Origin: an uncultured Aquimarina sp. | GTDB lineage: Bacteria; Bacteroidota; Bacteroidia; Flavobacteriales; Flavobacteriaceae | Length of the DNA stretch: 64,000 bases | Assembly: GCA_947498775.1 (NCBI GenBank) | Contig: CANMLL010000002.1 | Location: 1-64,000, forward strand | Direction of reading: 5' to 3' | Shown: positions 26,991-36,232 of the stretch, piece by piece | How the letters are laid out: every line of letters starts with the position of its first letter | Numbering within the stretch: position 1 is the first letter of the stretch | Translations under genes and position numbers: made by a program | Notes under the pieces: model-generated | Databases searched by the model: none | What the model saw: the letters and a program-made list of their open reading frames with translations, nothing else | What the model was told of the DNA's origin: nothing

Positions 26991-28022
26991 TTACTGATTC
27001 TTTTTTTTTCTGGCGTTGGCTTCTTGCATAAACAAAGTTTCAATAACAGAATCTGCATAAAGTTTAGGATCCATTTTTTGTTTAAGATAAGAATGATCTT
27101 TATCTGGTGTATTCTTCCAGGAGTTATAGCCTAAAGAATCTACACTATTATGTCCTTTTTCAACGATATCAAAATAATCCTCAATCCCTGTAACGGCAAC
27201 CTGCACTGTGATAATATCCCAAATCGACCACTCTTTAATAGTGTCTGAAGGTTTCATTTTTGTCCATTTCGGCGGATTCTGAAAGAAATATTGATATCCG
27301 GATTTCAAAATATGATCATCAGAAAGCTGATTTATCCTGTCACCTGTTGAGTATCCTTGCTTAGCTTCACCTATTTCGCCACCATTAAAAATCATTGGCC
27401 TAGAGAAATTGTCTACCACATACTTGGTAACTCCCTTTCCTCCCCATTTAAAATTAGATTCAACCTGTGATTGTCCATCATAAAAACCTCCCATTACATA
27501 CATAGCCTTTACTTTTTTTTGAATCAAATCGCTACCATGTAAGTGAGAATAAGTATCTGGCTTAGATTTTAATAGTTTGGCAATGTTATTCAGCCTACCC
27601 GTAACTACAATAGTAATACTAGTATCCGTACTTTTTGAGAGTAATTCTCTATATAAAATGGTTGCTTTTGGCGCTGTGACCGCATTTATATCGTTAGAGA
27701 ATTTTTCACCAACAAACCAGGTATAATCATCTTCTTCAAAGAATTTGTCTTCATAAACTCCTATAGGAATATCCGGTCTACCAAAGTATGTATTAACCGC
27801 ATCAATCCCATTGACATGATATTTCATCGACCAGGATGACATGACCGCTACAATGTTACATAACCCTTGGTCTGCATAAACATGTAATGCATAAAGTGCT
27901 CCCAGATCATCGATATCACCACCAATATCTGTGTCGAAAATTATTTTTGGGATCGTATCTTTTTGTTTTTGTTTACACGCGCAAACAGCTAAAACGATAA
28001 TCAGTAAAAAAAACTGTCTCAT
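26991..28022 (-). CDS. Nucleoside-hydrolase-like lipoprotein
   Basis: This 343-residue protein has a lipobox near residue 15 (VLAVCACKQ) followed by the nucleoside hydrolase fingerprint IIFDTDIGGDIDDLGALYAL (about 27-46), whose clustered aspartates bind Ca2+ in IUNH enzymes. Also seen are VVTGRLNNIAKLLKSKP, YVMGGFYDG and the Asp-rich C-terminal part. Family members split the N-glycosidic bond of nucleosides to ribose and base. Here the lipid anchor places it outside the cytoplasm. It lies within the fucI operon and, with rbsK and the DMT permease, would form a ribose-salvage set. A different N- or O-glycosidic substrate is possible. Confidence 0.75.
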   Translation of the reverse strand: MRQFFLLIIVLAVCACKQKQKDTIPKIIFDTDIGGDIDDLGALYALHVYADQGLCNIVAVMSSWSMKYHVNGIDAVNTYFGRPDIPIGVYEDKFFEEDDYTWFVGEKFSNDINAVTAPKATILYRELLSKSTDTSITIVVTGRLNNIAKLLKSKPDTYSHLHGSDLIQKKVKAMYVMGGFYDGQSQVESNFKWGGKGVTKYVVDNFSRPMIFNGGEIGEAKQGYSTGDRINQLSDDHILKSGYQYFFQNPPKWTKMKPSDTIKEWSIWDIITVQVAVTGIEDYFDIVEKGHNSVDSLGYNSWKNTPDKDHSYLKQKMDPKLYADSVIETLFMQEANARKKKNQ

Positions 28023-28145
28023 TTCTTCAAATTTAGTATTCGTTCCTATATTTATCTTCTTTTTATATTCATCCTTTGCTGTCGGATATTATAAGGCATT
28101 AGGGTTTCAGGTTAAGTTAATATGTACGTTTGTTTATTATAAGAA

Positions 28146-30233
28146 TTAATACTCCAGAACAATAGCAGTATGCATTTGAAACTTTGGAATTATAAACTTT
28201 AACTTATTATCGGTTTTTGTTATTTCCAAAACTTCGCCTGAAGGAACCAGATACGCCCTTTTAATAGTTTCCTCTAGATTAAAAATAACCTCAGTATTTA
28301 ATAAAAGTGGCATGTCTTCGATAACTTGAATAGCACCACGCTGTATTGGTGAAGCATACAACAGATGAGATACATATCTGTTTTTTTCAGGTTGATGTAA
28401 CAGATTAACTCTACCCATACTGGGCATTTCTGCTTTTATGAACGCTTTTGTCCTGAACAGATTAAATGCATTATAAAACACGTCTCGTTGAATTTGAGCC
28501 CCCCATTCTTTAAATTGTTTATCTATGTCATGTGCAAAATAAATTATATTTCCATTTCGAATGATCGCGGGGTGCTTGGCATCTTCAAGCGTGAACGGTG
28601 TATTTTTGTGGGATGAAAAATGACTTAACGTTCTTGAAAAATAAGGTTCACGTAGCCGCGCCAAAATTTCTGTATCTTTACTTGGAGCTACTCGTAAAGC
28701 AGGGGAATAATTTAAATAGGGAGAACGCACTACATTAGCAGCAATTGTATCATTAACTAATGTATAATCTACATCATAAGTAGCTTCACCTATATAATCA
28801 GCTCCTATATCGAGTATTGGTTTACCATCCCTGAAAGCTCCTTTCCCAAGTGCGATCACTTTTCCACCTCTTTCAATAAAAGCATCTAATCGTTTTTGGT
28901 CTCGTTTTAATATACCATCGCTGGTCAATACCAAGACTTCGATATCTGACCAGTCTTTTAAGGTATTTACGACATTGAAATTGATCTGATTTTGTACCAA
29001 CATTGCCACCATACCCTCTAAGGCTGGTTTATTGCCTCCAACATAGAGACCTGTGGTCGCCTTATGCTTACCACCGATACCATAGCTTTCAATTTTTTTA
29101 GCATATTCAAATGCATATCCAATATTTTTGTAGGTCCCCATATCCATTTCTCCTGAAGGATGAAGTTGATCCCCAATATTAATATTAGCACCATAAGCTA
29201 CCATAGATGCCACTTCATAACGGAGTGCTTCTTTAGATTTAAAACCACCAAATTCTCCCCAAGCAGTATGGAATTTACCACTCATAGCGACAATATCTTT
29301 ACCAATATTACTGAAATATTTTGAACGCCAAGGAAATACGTCATACCCAAACCAGGCCGTTGGCAGATCTTCTAAATCTAGTTTGGTATTAAAACGGAAC
29401 ATGTCATATCTAAAATCAGACAACATTTTACTATTAAATTCGGCAGTGGTTCCATTCCAAAAAACAGAAGCTTCAGGTCTGTATTGCTTCACAATCGCCA
29501 ATGTTTTTTTATAAAATATTTCATATTTTTCTATTGTTCTTTTATAAACGGCATCTTCATCCTCAATATCAATTCCATTAGCTTTATAATCTGCTCGTGC
29601 CTGTACGTTATAGTTAACTCTCCATGTATTAAGAATATCAAACCATACCCCGTCTATATCATAGTTTTTAACCAACTCTTCTACTTGAGCATAAATGTTC
29701 TCCGCATATTCACCAAAAGGTTCTAAATATTCCCATCCCTGAAAAGTATCGTCAGGGCCCAATCCTTTGATGCCTTCTAAGTAGAGGCTAGAGCCACTTT
29801 TATTTTTTTGAACCCATTCGGGATGTGCTTTCGCCTCCCAATCAGAATACCCGACAGTGAAGTATATTTTAACTTTCACTCCTATTTCACGACAAGCTTC
29901 TATTTGAGCTTTCATAAGATCGAAATCAAGATGCGGGTGCATCTTCCCTATTTTGGTATCGTAATAACTCCAGCCATGATGTCCTTTGGCAAAAATATTT
30001 ATAGCATTTACATGTCCCGCTTTAAGTGCTTCTTGGAATTGTTTTTTATTGAATTTTGCCCCTATATCTTCAATATGTTCTGAAGTATGAAAGTCAAGAT
30101 GAACCTGTCGTGTTCCTTCAGTGTTCTCTAGTTCACGTTCAAGCTCTATCCTTTCTGTAGATGTATCTAACCTATTATTACATGAAAATGATATAAAGGA
30201 TAAGAAAATGAAGTATAAAAGTTGTCTTTTCAT
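28146..30233 (-). CDS. Putative glycoside hydrolase, GHL6-like, lipoprotein
   Basis: This 695-residue protein has a lipoprotein signal (FISFSCNNR, Cys about 18). Residues about 40-330 look like a (beta/alpha)8 barrel of the 'hypothetical glycosyl hydrolase 6' type: VHLDFHTSEHIEDIGAKF, INIFAKGHHGWSYYDTK, GVKVKIYFTVGYSDWEAKAHPEW and DIDGVWFDILN (about 190-200). A flavodoxin-like region at about 390-480 resembles the trimerisation domain of GH42-type beta-galactosidases, and a beta-rich end follows. I cannot name the catalytic residues or the sugar. It lies 14 bp upstream of no gene but 14 bp after the MFS gene in the operon, so the two should be co-expressed. Confidence 0.65.
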   Translation of the reverse strand: MKRQLLYFIFLSFISFSCNNRLDTSTERIELERELENTEGTRQVHLDFHTSEHIEDIGAKFNKKQFQEALKAGHVNAINIFAKGHHGWSYYDTKIGKMHPHLDFDLMKAQIEACREIGVKVKIYFTVGYSDWEAKAHPEWVQKNKSGSSLYLEGIKGLGPDDTFQGWEYLEPFGEYAENIYAQVEELVKNYDIDGVWFDILNTWRVNYNVQARADYKANGIDIEDEDAVYKRTIEKYEIFYKKTLAIVKQYRPEASVFWNGTTAEFNSKMLSDFRYDMFRFNTKLDLEDLPTAWFGYDVFPWRSKYFSNIGKDIVAMSGKFHTAWGEFGGFKSKEALRYEVASMVAYGANINIGDQLHPSGEMDMGTYKNIGYAFEYAKKIESYGIGGKHKATTGLYVGGNKPALEGMVAMLVQNQINFNVVNTLKDWSDIEVLVLTSDGILKRDQKRLDAFIERGGKVIALGKGAFRDGKPILDIGADYIGEATYDVDYTLVNDTIAANVVRSPYLNYSPALRVAPSKDTEILARLREPYFSRTLSHFSSHKNTPFTLEDAKHPAIIRNGNIIYFAHDIDKQFKEWGAQIQRDVFYNAFNLFRTKAFIKAEMPSMGRVNLLHQPEKNRYVSHLLYASPIQRGAIQVIEDMPLLLNTEVIFNLEETIKRAYLVPSGEVLEITKTDNKLKFIIPKFQMHTAIVLEY

Positions 30234-30247
30234 TGGATTTACATTTT

Positions 30248-31435
30248 TTAAGATTTTTCGCTAGCAGGTACCATACTTGTTTTTACTTTTTTAGAAACAT
30301 ATTGGTTATAGAATGCTAAAAATAGAGGAATCACATGAATACCAGCTGAAATTAAAAACATATTGACATATCCATTCCGGGAGGTATCCCCAATAGATCC
30401 CATCATTCTTCCTCCAATAAAAAGACCCATACCATACGTAAGTGTATAAAATAGAGTTTGAGCGGTCACTACAACTTTTTTTGGTACACTATCTGTAATA
30501 AAAGATACACATGCCAATGTAAATAACCCTATTTCAGAATGTAAAATTTGCATACCTACCAATATCCAGGCGCTTTCAGTATTGGCAACAACCAACCATC
30601 GCACGATGCTTACCAAAATAGAGGATATTATAATCCAATGTAAACCTATCCATGCTTTCAATTTGTTAAAAAATAACATGAAAATAACTTCAGAAATTGT
30701 TCCTACTGCAAATGCAAGGCTTACCACAAGTGCTCCATGTCCCGAAGACTTAATCAATTGACTGTAATTACCCATATATGCAGCCAGAGCGATAAAATTA
30801 ATAAACGACATTACAAAAAAGATCAGTAATCTTTTGTTATTTAGAAGTTTGAGTACATCCTTTACTTTTGTTCTTTCCTGTTTTTCCAGAGTTGTCTTTT
30901 TAAGAAACAGAGAAGCTAGGAACATAAGCGCAAAGCTAGTTACCATACCAATGATAACTGCAGGATCATTCCAGGATCTGTCAAAGTACTCAAGATATGC
31001 ACCCATAACTACTGAGCCGAAAAACCAACCTGCTGGGGCAAATAATCGTAAACGACCAAAGTCCAAGCCTTTATCTTTGGCTAATGTAGAAGCGATTGCA
31101 TCTAAAATACCCATAATCCCTATCGAGAAAAATGAATACACAAAATAGGAAGTTAAAAATGGCCAATAATTATTCAAAAATAATAATGGTATACTACCTA
31201 TTAATGTTCCTAGGGTCAGGATCTTTATAATCAGTTGAGGTTTTCCTATTCTATCTGATAAATAGCCCCACAATAGTGGTACTCCTATTGCACCGCATAA
31301 AGAACCTAAAAAGAAAATAGCACTGATCTGAGAATCACTAAAACCTTCTGCGCTTAGGTAAGGAACCAAAAAGGCAAACACACAACCTAACCCTACATGA
31401 AAAAGGAAATAAATTGCTCGTATTGAATTAATCAT
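30248..31435 (-). CDS. MFS transporter, MFS_1-like (LacY/NHS-type)
   Basis: This 395-residue inner-membrane carrier has about 12 segments. The N-terminus (FLVPYLSAEGFSDSQISAIF) and the loop motif GYLSDRIGKPQ match the PF12832 group, which contains oligosaccharide and nucleoside proton symporters. GRLRLFAPAGWFFGSVVMG is typical of the fifth segment region. It sits between a cytoplasmic GH130 gene and the GHL6-like lipoprotein, so import of an oligosaccharide for cytoplasmic cleavage is a reasonable inference. Confidence 0.75.
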   Translation of the reverse strand: MINSIRAIYFLFHVGLGCVFAFLVPYLSAEGFSDSQISAIFFLGSLCGAIGVPLLWGYLSDRIGKPQLIIKILTLGTLIGSIPLLFLNNYWPFLTSYFVYSFFSIGIMGILDAIASTLAKDKGLDFGRLRLFAPAGWFFGSVVMGAYLEYFDRSWNDPAVIIGMVTSFALMFLASLFLKKTTLEKQERTKVKDVLKLLNNKRLLIFFVMSFINFIALAAYMGNYSQLIKSSGHGALVVSLAFAVGTISEVIFMLFFNKLKAWIGLHWIIISSILVSIVRWLVVANTESAWILVGMQILHSEIGLFTLACVSFITDSVPKKVVVTAQTLFYTLTYGMGLFIGGRMMGSIGDTSRNGYVNMFLISAGIHVIPLFLAFYNQYVSKKVKTSMVPASEKS

Positions 31436-31466
31436 ATATCATTAGTTAGGATTATATATAGGGCTT

Positions 31467-32546
31467 TTATTTTAAATCGTCTAGAATGTTCTGTAATAGA
31501 ACCTCTGCATATCCAATATAAGTATCTGCAGCTCCATAATAAATTTTTACCATTCCTTCTTCGACCAATACGCCACAGTTAAAAATTACATTACCAAAAA
31601 AACCGTTGATTTCATAATCTTCTTCGGGCAGCATAATAGGGTTTTCTGACCTGGAAAGTATTTTTGTCGGATCATTTATATCATATAGTACCCCACCTAG
31701 ACAATACACATTATCCTTAGAAGCTCCATGATATATTTCTAACCACCCGTCTTTGGTCTTAAACGGCACTGCACTACATCCTATTCTTCCATCATCCCAG
31801 TAGCCTTCACGAGTACTCATAGAAAATTTATGATTTCCCCAACAGATAAGATCAGGAGATTCAGAAATCCAAATATCTTTAAGCTTATATTCCGCCGAAA
31901 TTGGTCTGTTAAGCGCGTAATATTTACCATTGATCTTTTCTGGAAAAATAGCAACATCCTTATTATCAGGGGTAAAGATCACTCCGTGCTTTGTAAACGA
32001 CCTAAAGTCCTTTGTAGTTGCTAGACAAGTGGTTACTCCACCGATTGTAGAACAAGCACTATAATTAATATAATAAGTATCGTTTAACAATGTTATCCTA
32101 GGATCCTCAATCCCGTACATCTCATAAACATTGCTAGGAAGCAAACAGGGAGTTTCGTCGATATCAAAGTCGATTCCATTTTTGCTTCTGGCGATTCTAA
32201 AATGAGACATCGATGAGAGAAAAATACGTTCTGGTGTATATATATAACGAGAATCATGTAGACCAATACCAGGCATATTTTTATCAAAAGATTTCACGAC
32301 AATCTCATCTTTTTCGTGATCAAAATAAACTGTACGTACTTCATTTTCGTTACGGGCAATTGGCCTTTCGGCTACCCTCAGTAACAATAAAACATCTCCC
32401 TCAAAACGTATAACCCCACAATTAAATACGCATACGACTTCAAAATCTGATTGAGATGGTTTTACATCCTTAGGAGCAATAATTGGATTTTTATGGGATC
32501 TTACCACATTAAGACTCGATGTAGGTATTTTATTTTCTTTTATCAT
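31467..32546 (-). CDS. GH130-family glycosidase or phosphorylase
   Basis: This 359-residue five-bladed beta-propeller has no signal peptide, so it should be cytoplasmic. The GH130 landmarks are SHKNPIIAP at the start, CVFNCGVIRFEGDVLLLLRV, YGIEDPRITLL (about 144-154, with the conserved Asp), KDVAIFPEKINGKYYALNRP and FGNVIFNCGVLVEEG. GH130 enzymes are mostly beta-mannoside phosphorylases; some are hydrolases. It lies between the transporter gene and the cytoplasmic beta-helix gene in the fucI operon. I cannot separate phosphorylase from hydrolase by eye. Confidence 0.8.
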   Translation of the reverse strand: MIKENKIPTSSLNVVRSHKNPIIAPKDVKPSQSDFEVVCVFNCGVIRFEGDVLLLLRVAERPIARNENEVRTVYFDHEKDEIVVKSFDKNMPGIGLHDSRYIYTPERIFLSSMSHFRIARSKNGIDFDIDETPCLLPSNVYEMYGIEDPRITLLNDTYYINYSACSTIGGVTTCLATTKDFRSFTKHGVIFTPDNKDVAIFPEKINGKYYALNRPISAEYKLKDIWISESPDLICWGNHKFSMSTREGYWDDGRIGCSAVPFKTKDGWLEIYHGASKDNVYCLGGVLYDINDPTKILSRSENPIMLPEEDYEINGFFGNVIFNCGVLVEEGMVKIYYGAADTYIGYAEVLLQNILDDLK

Positions 32547-32587
32547 TACTGTTTTATTTTAAAATATTAACGCTTAGCTTTTTATGG

Positions 32588-34438
32588 TTATATAATCTTT
32601 GATATACATCCTGCATCAGACACATTTATGGCTTTAATATCCATATCAAATGCTGGTGAGTTTTTAGCAAATTGTATTACTCCATTTTCATAATTTTCTA
32701 AAAGAGGATCTGTATTTAAATTACTGCCGTTTAACTGTAATTCATATTCTTTGACTACTTCATACTTATCTAAATCTTTTGTAATCAGTTTTCCATTTCC
32801 CGAAAAAAATATATTATTTTCTAATGTATTGATTGCTTTCGTATCATATAATTCGAGACCGTCTTCTGCGATCATAACATTTTTTTCAAAAATATATCCT
32901 TCACTACGTTCTATTGAAAATTTACCTTTGCCTTTAATTATAAAAAAGTTATTTCTAAACGTATTGTTACTTGCTATATGATTATGACTAGGCCTAGGAA
33001 CATTGATTTCAACATTTTCTACAATTTGGCAATCGACGGCCTTTTCGTCCAAATAATAGGCAGAGGTACCGGCTCCTGGCGAATCCTTTATATCTTTTAT
33101 AAAATTATTCTTTACTAAAGCATTTTTACAAAAAGTGATATAAATCCCTGCTCCATCGTATAAATCTTGCATTGCCCGATAAATCAAATTTTTCCGGATT
33201 TTTAAATTTTTCCCTCCTGCACATATTGCTGCATAAGGAACATCGTGCAATTCATTGTGCGTTATCGTACAATCTGTATAGTTTATACCTTTTTTCCATT
33301 CTTCCGGTACATTAGGGTCTGTGGCTCCAACATAAAGTGCTATAGCACTTAAAAATGTTTTACCTACATGATGTATATAATTATTATGGATCAACGCTCT
33401 AGAACCTGTTAAACGTATGGCTCCCGCTCCAGCATTATTAATAGTACAAGAAGAAATCGTAAGATCGTCTCCTGATGCCTTAATTCCATGGGCACCGACA
33501 TTAACAACCGATAAATTGTTTAAGTGACAATTTTGAGCATTTCTGATAGATATGGCCCCATCAAATAATTTTGCTCCGAAAGCACCACTCATCAATGGTG
33601 CATTCGTAGCCGAAATCGTCATATTTGTCAGACACACATTGTTAACCAAATCTCCATCATCTTCCCCAATTACAAAGAGATTTTCCAAAACAGGAGCTAT
33701 GACCTCAATAGAATTCATATCTTCATGATCTAGTGGCCAATAAACAAGTTCTCCGTTTTTTCTATCTAGGTACCACTGACCTGGTTTTTGTAAACCTTCT
33801 TTTGTATTCCAAACGATGTAACGCTTGTCAAAGTTATAATGTTTAGCAAAAGCTCCAGGAGGCCAACCTGATGGATTTGAAAAGGTAATCAATCGTTCTT
33901 CCCAATCTATGGTTTTCACTCCTACTAAAGACTCATCCCACATATGAAAAACGGTTACTTCTGCATTTTTAGGTTCTACAGTAGTAGGTATATCGTCTTT
34001 TTTAAATTTGAGAGTAGTTAATTCCTGATAGGTGGGCTCTCTCTCGAAACCACCCTCGTAGGTACTACGCCAAGTAACATCAAAATTCGTTTCGTGAAGC
34101 AAATAATCCTGTTGAGGAAAACGCGCCCTATCTGCATACCTACCATTTACGATTAGCATTCTAAAATCCCATGTACCCTCAGATACTCCTGAAAGTTTCG
34201 CACTCCACCACTTACTATTTTTTGGTTTCCAGTTTAATATCTGTTTACCTCCATAAAGTTTGGTATCTTTACTACCTTTTATAGTAAGTCCCGAGTCCAA
34301 TGCTGTTAGTTGTATCCTTTCATCAAAAAAATAGGATCCACTATCGATTGTAATTACTTTATCTTTGTTAGGTAATCCCCTGCAATCCAGTATCGTTTCT
34401 CTAAGGGTTTTTCCTCTTTGTTGTACTATTAATGGCAT
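32588..34438 (-). CDS. Right-handed beta-helix glycosidase-like protein (GH141-like), cytoplasmic
   Basis: This 616-residue parallel beta-helix protein carries the typical mid-protein block GQWYLDRKNGELVYWPLD (about 222-240) seen in GH141-type proteins (fucosidase/xylanase), followed by many helix turns with N-ladders (ISSCTINNAGAGAIRLTGS, GAGIYITFCKNALVKNNFI). The start at 34438 leaves no signal peptide, and an in-frame stop lies about 30 nt upstream, so it appears to stay in the cytoplasm. That is unusual for this fold, which is commonly exported. It is flanked by the GH130 and kinase genes. A lyase or epimerase role is possible. Confidence 0.65.
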   Translation of the reverse strand: MPLIVQQRGKTLRETILDCRGLPNKDKVITIDSGSYFFDERIQLTALDSGLTIKGSKDTKLYGGKQILNWKPKNSKWWSAKLSGVSEGTWDFRMLIVNGRYADRARFPQQDYLLHETNFDVTWRSTYEGGFEREPTYQELTTLKFKKDDIPTTVEPKNAEVTVFHMWDESLVGVKTIDWEERLITFSNPSGWPPGAFAKHYNFDKRYIVWNTKEGLQKPGQWYLDRKNGELVYWPLDHEDMNSIEVIAPVLENLFVIGEDDGDLVNNVCLTNMTISATNAPLMSGAFGAKLFDGAISIRNAQNCHLNNLSVVNVGAHGIKASGDDLTISSCTINNAGAGAIRLTGSRALIHNNYIHHVGKTFLSAIALYVGATDPNVPEEWKKGINYTDCTITHNELHDVPYAAICAGGKNLKIRKNLIYRAMQDLYDGAGIYITFCKNALVKNNFIKDIKDSPGAGTSAYYLDEKAVDCQIVENVEINVPRPSHNHIASNNTFRNNFFIIKGKGKFSIERSEGYIFEKNVMIAEDGLELYDTKAINTLENNIFFSGNGKLITKDLDKYEVVKEYELQLNGSNLNTDPLLENYENGVIQFAKNSPAFDMDIKAINVSDAGCISKII

Positions 34439-34494
34439 GTTATATTCTTTTTTTCTGAAATAATCTTATTAGCTAAAAGGTCACAAGTATAGGA

Positions 34495-36150
34495 TCATTT
34501 ATCCACAAAGTCACAAAATTCTTTATACATTTCATAACGTTTACGATATATTTGTATCCTTTCTTTGTTTGGGGTATATTCTTTTTGAAATCCTTGCCCC
34601 ATTTGCTTCATCGCTTCCCGAACATCAGGGTATAATCCAGCCACTGTAGCAGCAAACATACTTGCTCCTAACGCACAAGTTTGTTCTGATTTATGAATTT
34701 TTATGGGTATTTCTAGAATATCGGCCATCATTTGCATTATAAAGGGTGATTTATGAGCTACTCCTCCTATTCCTATAATTCCTTTGATGGGTATCTTGTT
34801 TTCTACAAATCGCTCAATAATACGTTTGGCACCAAAACATGTGCCTTCTACTAAGCTTCTAAAAATTTGAGGCGCGTTGCTCCCTAAATGCAAACCTTGA
34901 ATTGCTCCTTTAAGCAATTGATTGGCGTCTGGTGTTCTTCGACCGTTTAACCAATCCAAAGACAATTCGCTTTTTTCATTCCACGTGAGCTTTTCTGCGG
35001 CCTTACTCATTTCTACTAAGGCAGTATCCATGATGTTCTTTAGTACCTCTTCAGAAGGTTCAGAAGGATTCTGATCTAAATAGTTTTTAATAGGCCAGGT
35101 GACCACTCTTTGGAACCATTCATAAATATCACCAAAGGCTGATTGTCCCGCTTCCATTCCAATCATACCGGGAATCACAGATCCATCTACTTGTCCGCAT
35201 ATACCCTCCACCAATATATTACCCGCCTGGTCTTTGGGAATGGCGAGCATATCACAGGTAGAAGTACCCATTACTTTGCTAAGATAAAAAGGCTCGATTT
35301 CACCGCCAACAGCACCCATGTGTGCATCCATCGCTCCAACACCAACTTTTACGTCTTCTGTTAATCCAAGTCTTTCGGTCCATTCTGCGCTAAGTTGGCC
35401 AGCCGAGGTATCTGCTGTATAAGTGTTTTCATATAATCGTTCTACAAAATGATCTAAAAGCGGATCTAATGATGAAAAAAATGTTTGAGGAGGTAATCCT
35501 CCAAATTCTTCAGACCATAGTGCTTTATGCCCTGCTGAACAAACACTTCTTTTCATTTCAGAGATATCGGCTTTTCCTGTTAGAAGAAAGGGCATCCAGT
35601 CACAATGTTCTACCCAGGAATATATAGAAGACCTTAGATTTTCATCAGTTCTTAATACGTTTAATAATTTAGCCCAAAACCATTCTGAAGAATAAATACC
35701 TCCTACATATTTCAAATAATCTATTTCAAATTTCTTTGCGTGTTGATTGATCTCATTAGCTTCCTTTATCGAAGTATGGTCTTTCCATAAAAAGAACATA
35801 GCATTTGGATTTTCTTTAAATTCCGGCAAGAGTGCCAAAGGCACACCAGCTTCATTTACTGCAATGGGTGTAGATCCTGTAGTATCAATTGAAATTGCTC
35901 TGATATTCTTTCTTACCTCATCAGATACCTGATGTACTGCACTTTTAACAGTATATTCGAGACCTTCTATATAATCTAAAGGATGTTGTCTGAATTGATT
36001 TTTAGAAAGATCACAAAATTTACCTTCTTTCCAACGGGGATATGTAAATTCTGAAGAGGCTAATTCATTTCCATTATTTGCATCTACTATTACACTCCTA
36101 ACAGAAGCCGTTCCGTAATCTATCCCAATAACATAATTAATAGCACTCAT
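34495..36150 (-). CDS. araB: FGGY-family carbohydrate kinase, ribulokinase (AraB) type
   Basis: This 551-residue cytoplasmic sugar kinase has the N-terminal phosphate loop YVIGIDYGTASVRSVIVD, DTTGSTPIAV, WKDHTS, the AraB-type block VMGTSTCDMLAIP, GQVDGSVIPGMIGMEAGQSAFGDIY and GIIGIGGVAHKSPFIMQMMAD. These are closer to L-ribulokinase than to fuculokinase or rhamnulokinase. I chose ATG 36150 over the in-frame ATG at 36201, since the 17 extra residues (MNLFIFQSF...) do not match the family. It follows fucI by 82 bp. AraB enzymes also accept D-ribulose, so FucI plus this kinase could take D-arabinose to D-ribulose 5-phosphate without an aldolase; phosphorylation of L-fuculose is the alternative. 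Confidence 0.82.
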   Translation of the reverse strand: MSAINYVIGIDYGTASVRSVIVDANNGNELASSEFTYPRWKEGKFCDLSKNQFRQHPLDYIEGLEYTVKSAVHQVSDEVRKNIRAISIDTTGSTPIAVNEAGVPLALLPEFKENPNAMFFLWKDHTSIKEANEINQHAKKFEIDYLKYVGGIYSSEWFWAKLLNVLRTDENLRSSIYSWVEHCDWMPFLLTGKADISEMKRSVCSAGHKALWSEEFGGLPPQTFFSSLDPLLDHFVERLYENTYTADTSAGQLSAEWTERLGLTEDVKVGVGAMDAHMGAVGGEIEPFYLSKVMGTSTCDMLAIPKDQAGNILVEGICGQVDGSVIPGMIGMEAGQSAFGDIYEWFQRVVTWPIKNYLDQNPSEPSEEVLKNIMDTALVEMSKAAEKLTWNEKSELSLDWLNGRRTPDANQLLKGAIQGLHLGSNAPQIFRSLVEGTCFGAKRIIERFVENKIPIKGIIGIGGVAHKSPFIMQMMADILEIPIKIHKSEQTCALGASMFAATVAGLYPDVREAMKQMGQGFQKEYTPNKERIQIYRKRYEMYKEFCDFVDK

Positions 36151-36232
36151 CAATTCATTTTCTTTAATACAACTAAAAGATTGAAAAATGAAGAGATTCA
36201 ATCTTTTTTATTTTAATATTTTATTCTACACT

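Noticed and set aside
36151-36201. Longer N-terminus for the FGGY kinase
   Set aside because: The 17 extra residues do not match the family, and ATG 36150 fits directly before the phosphate loop.
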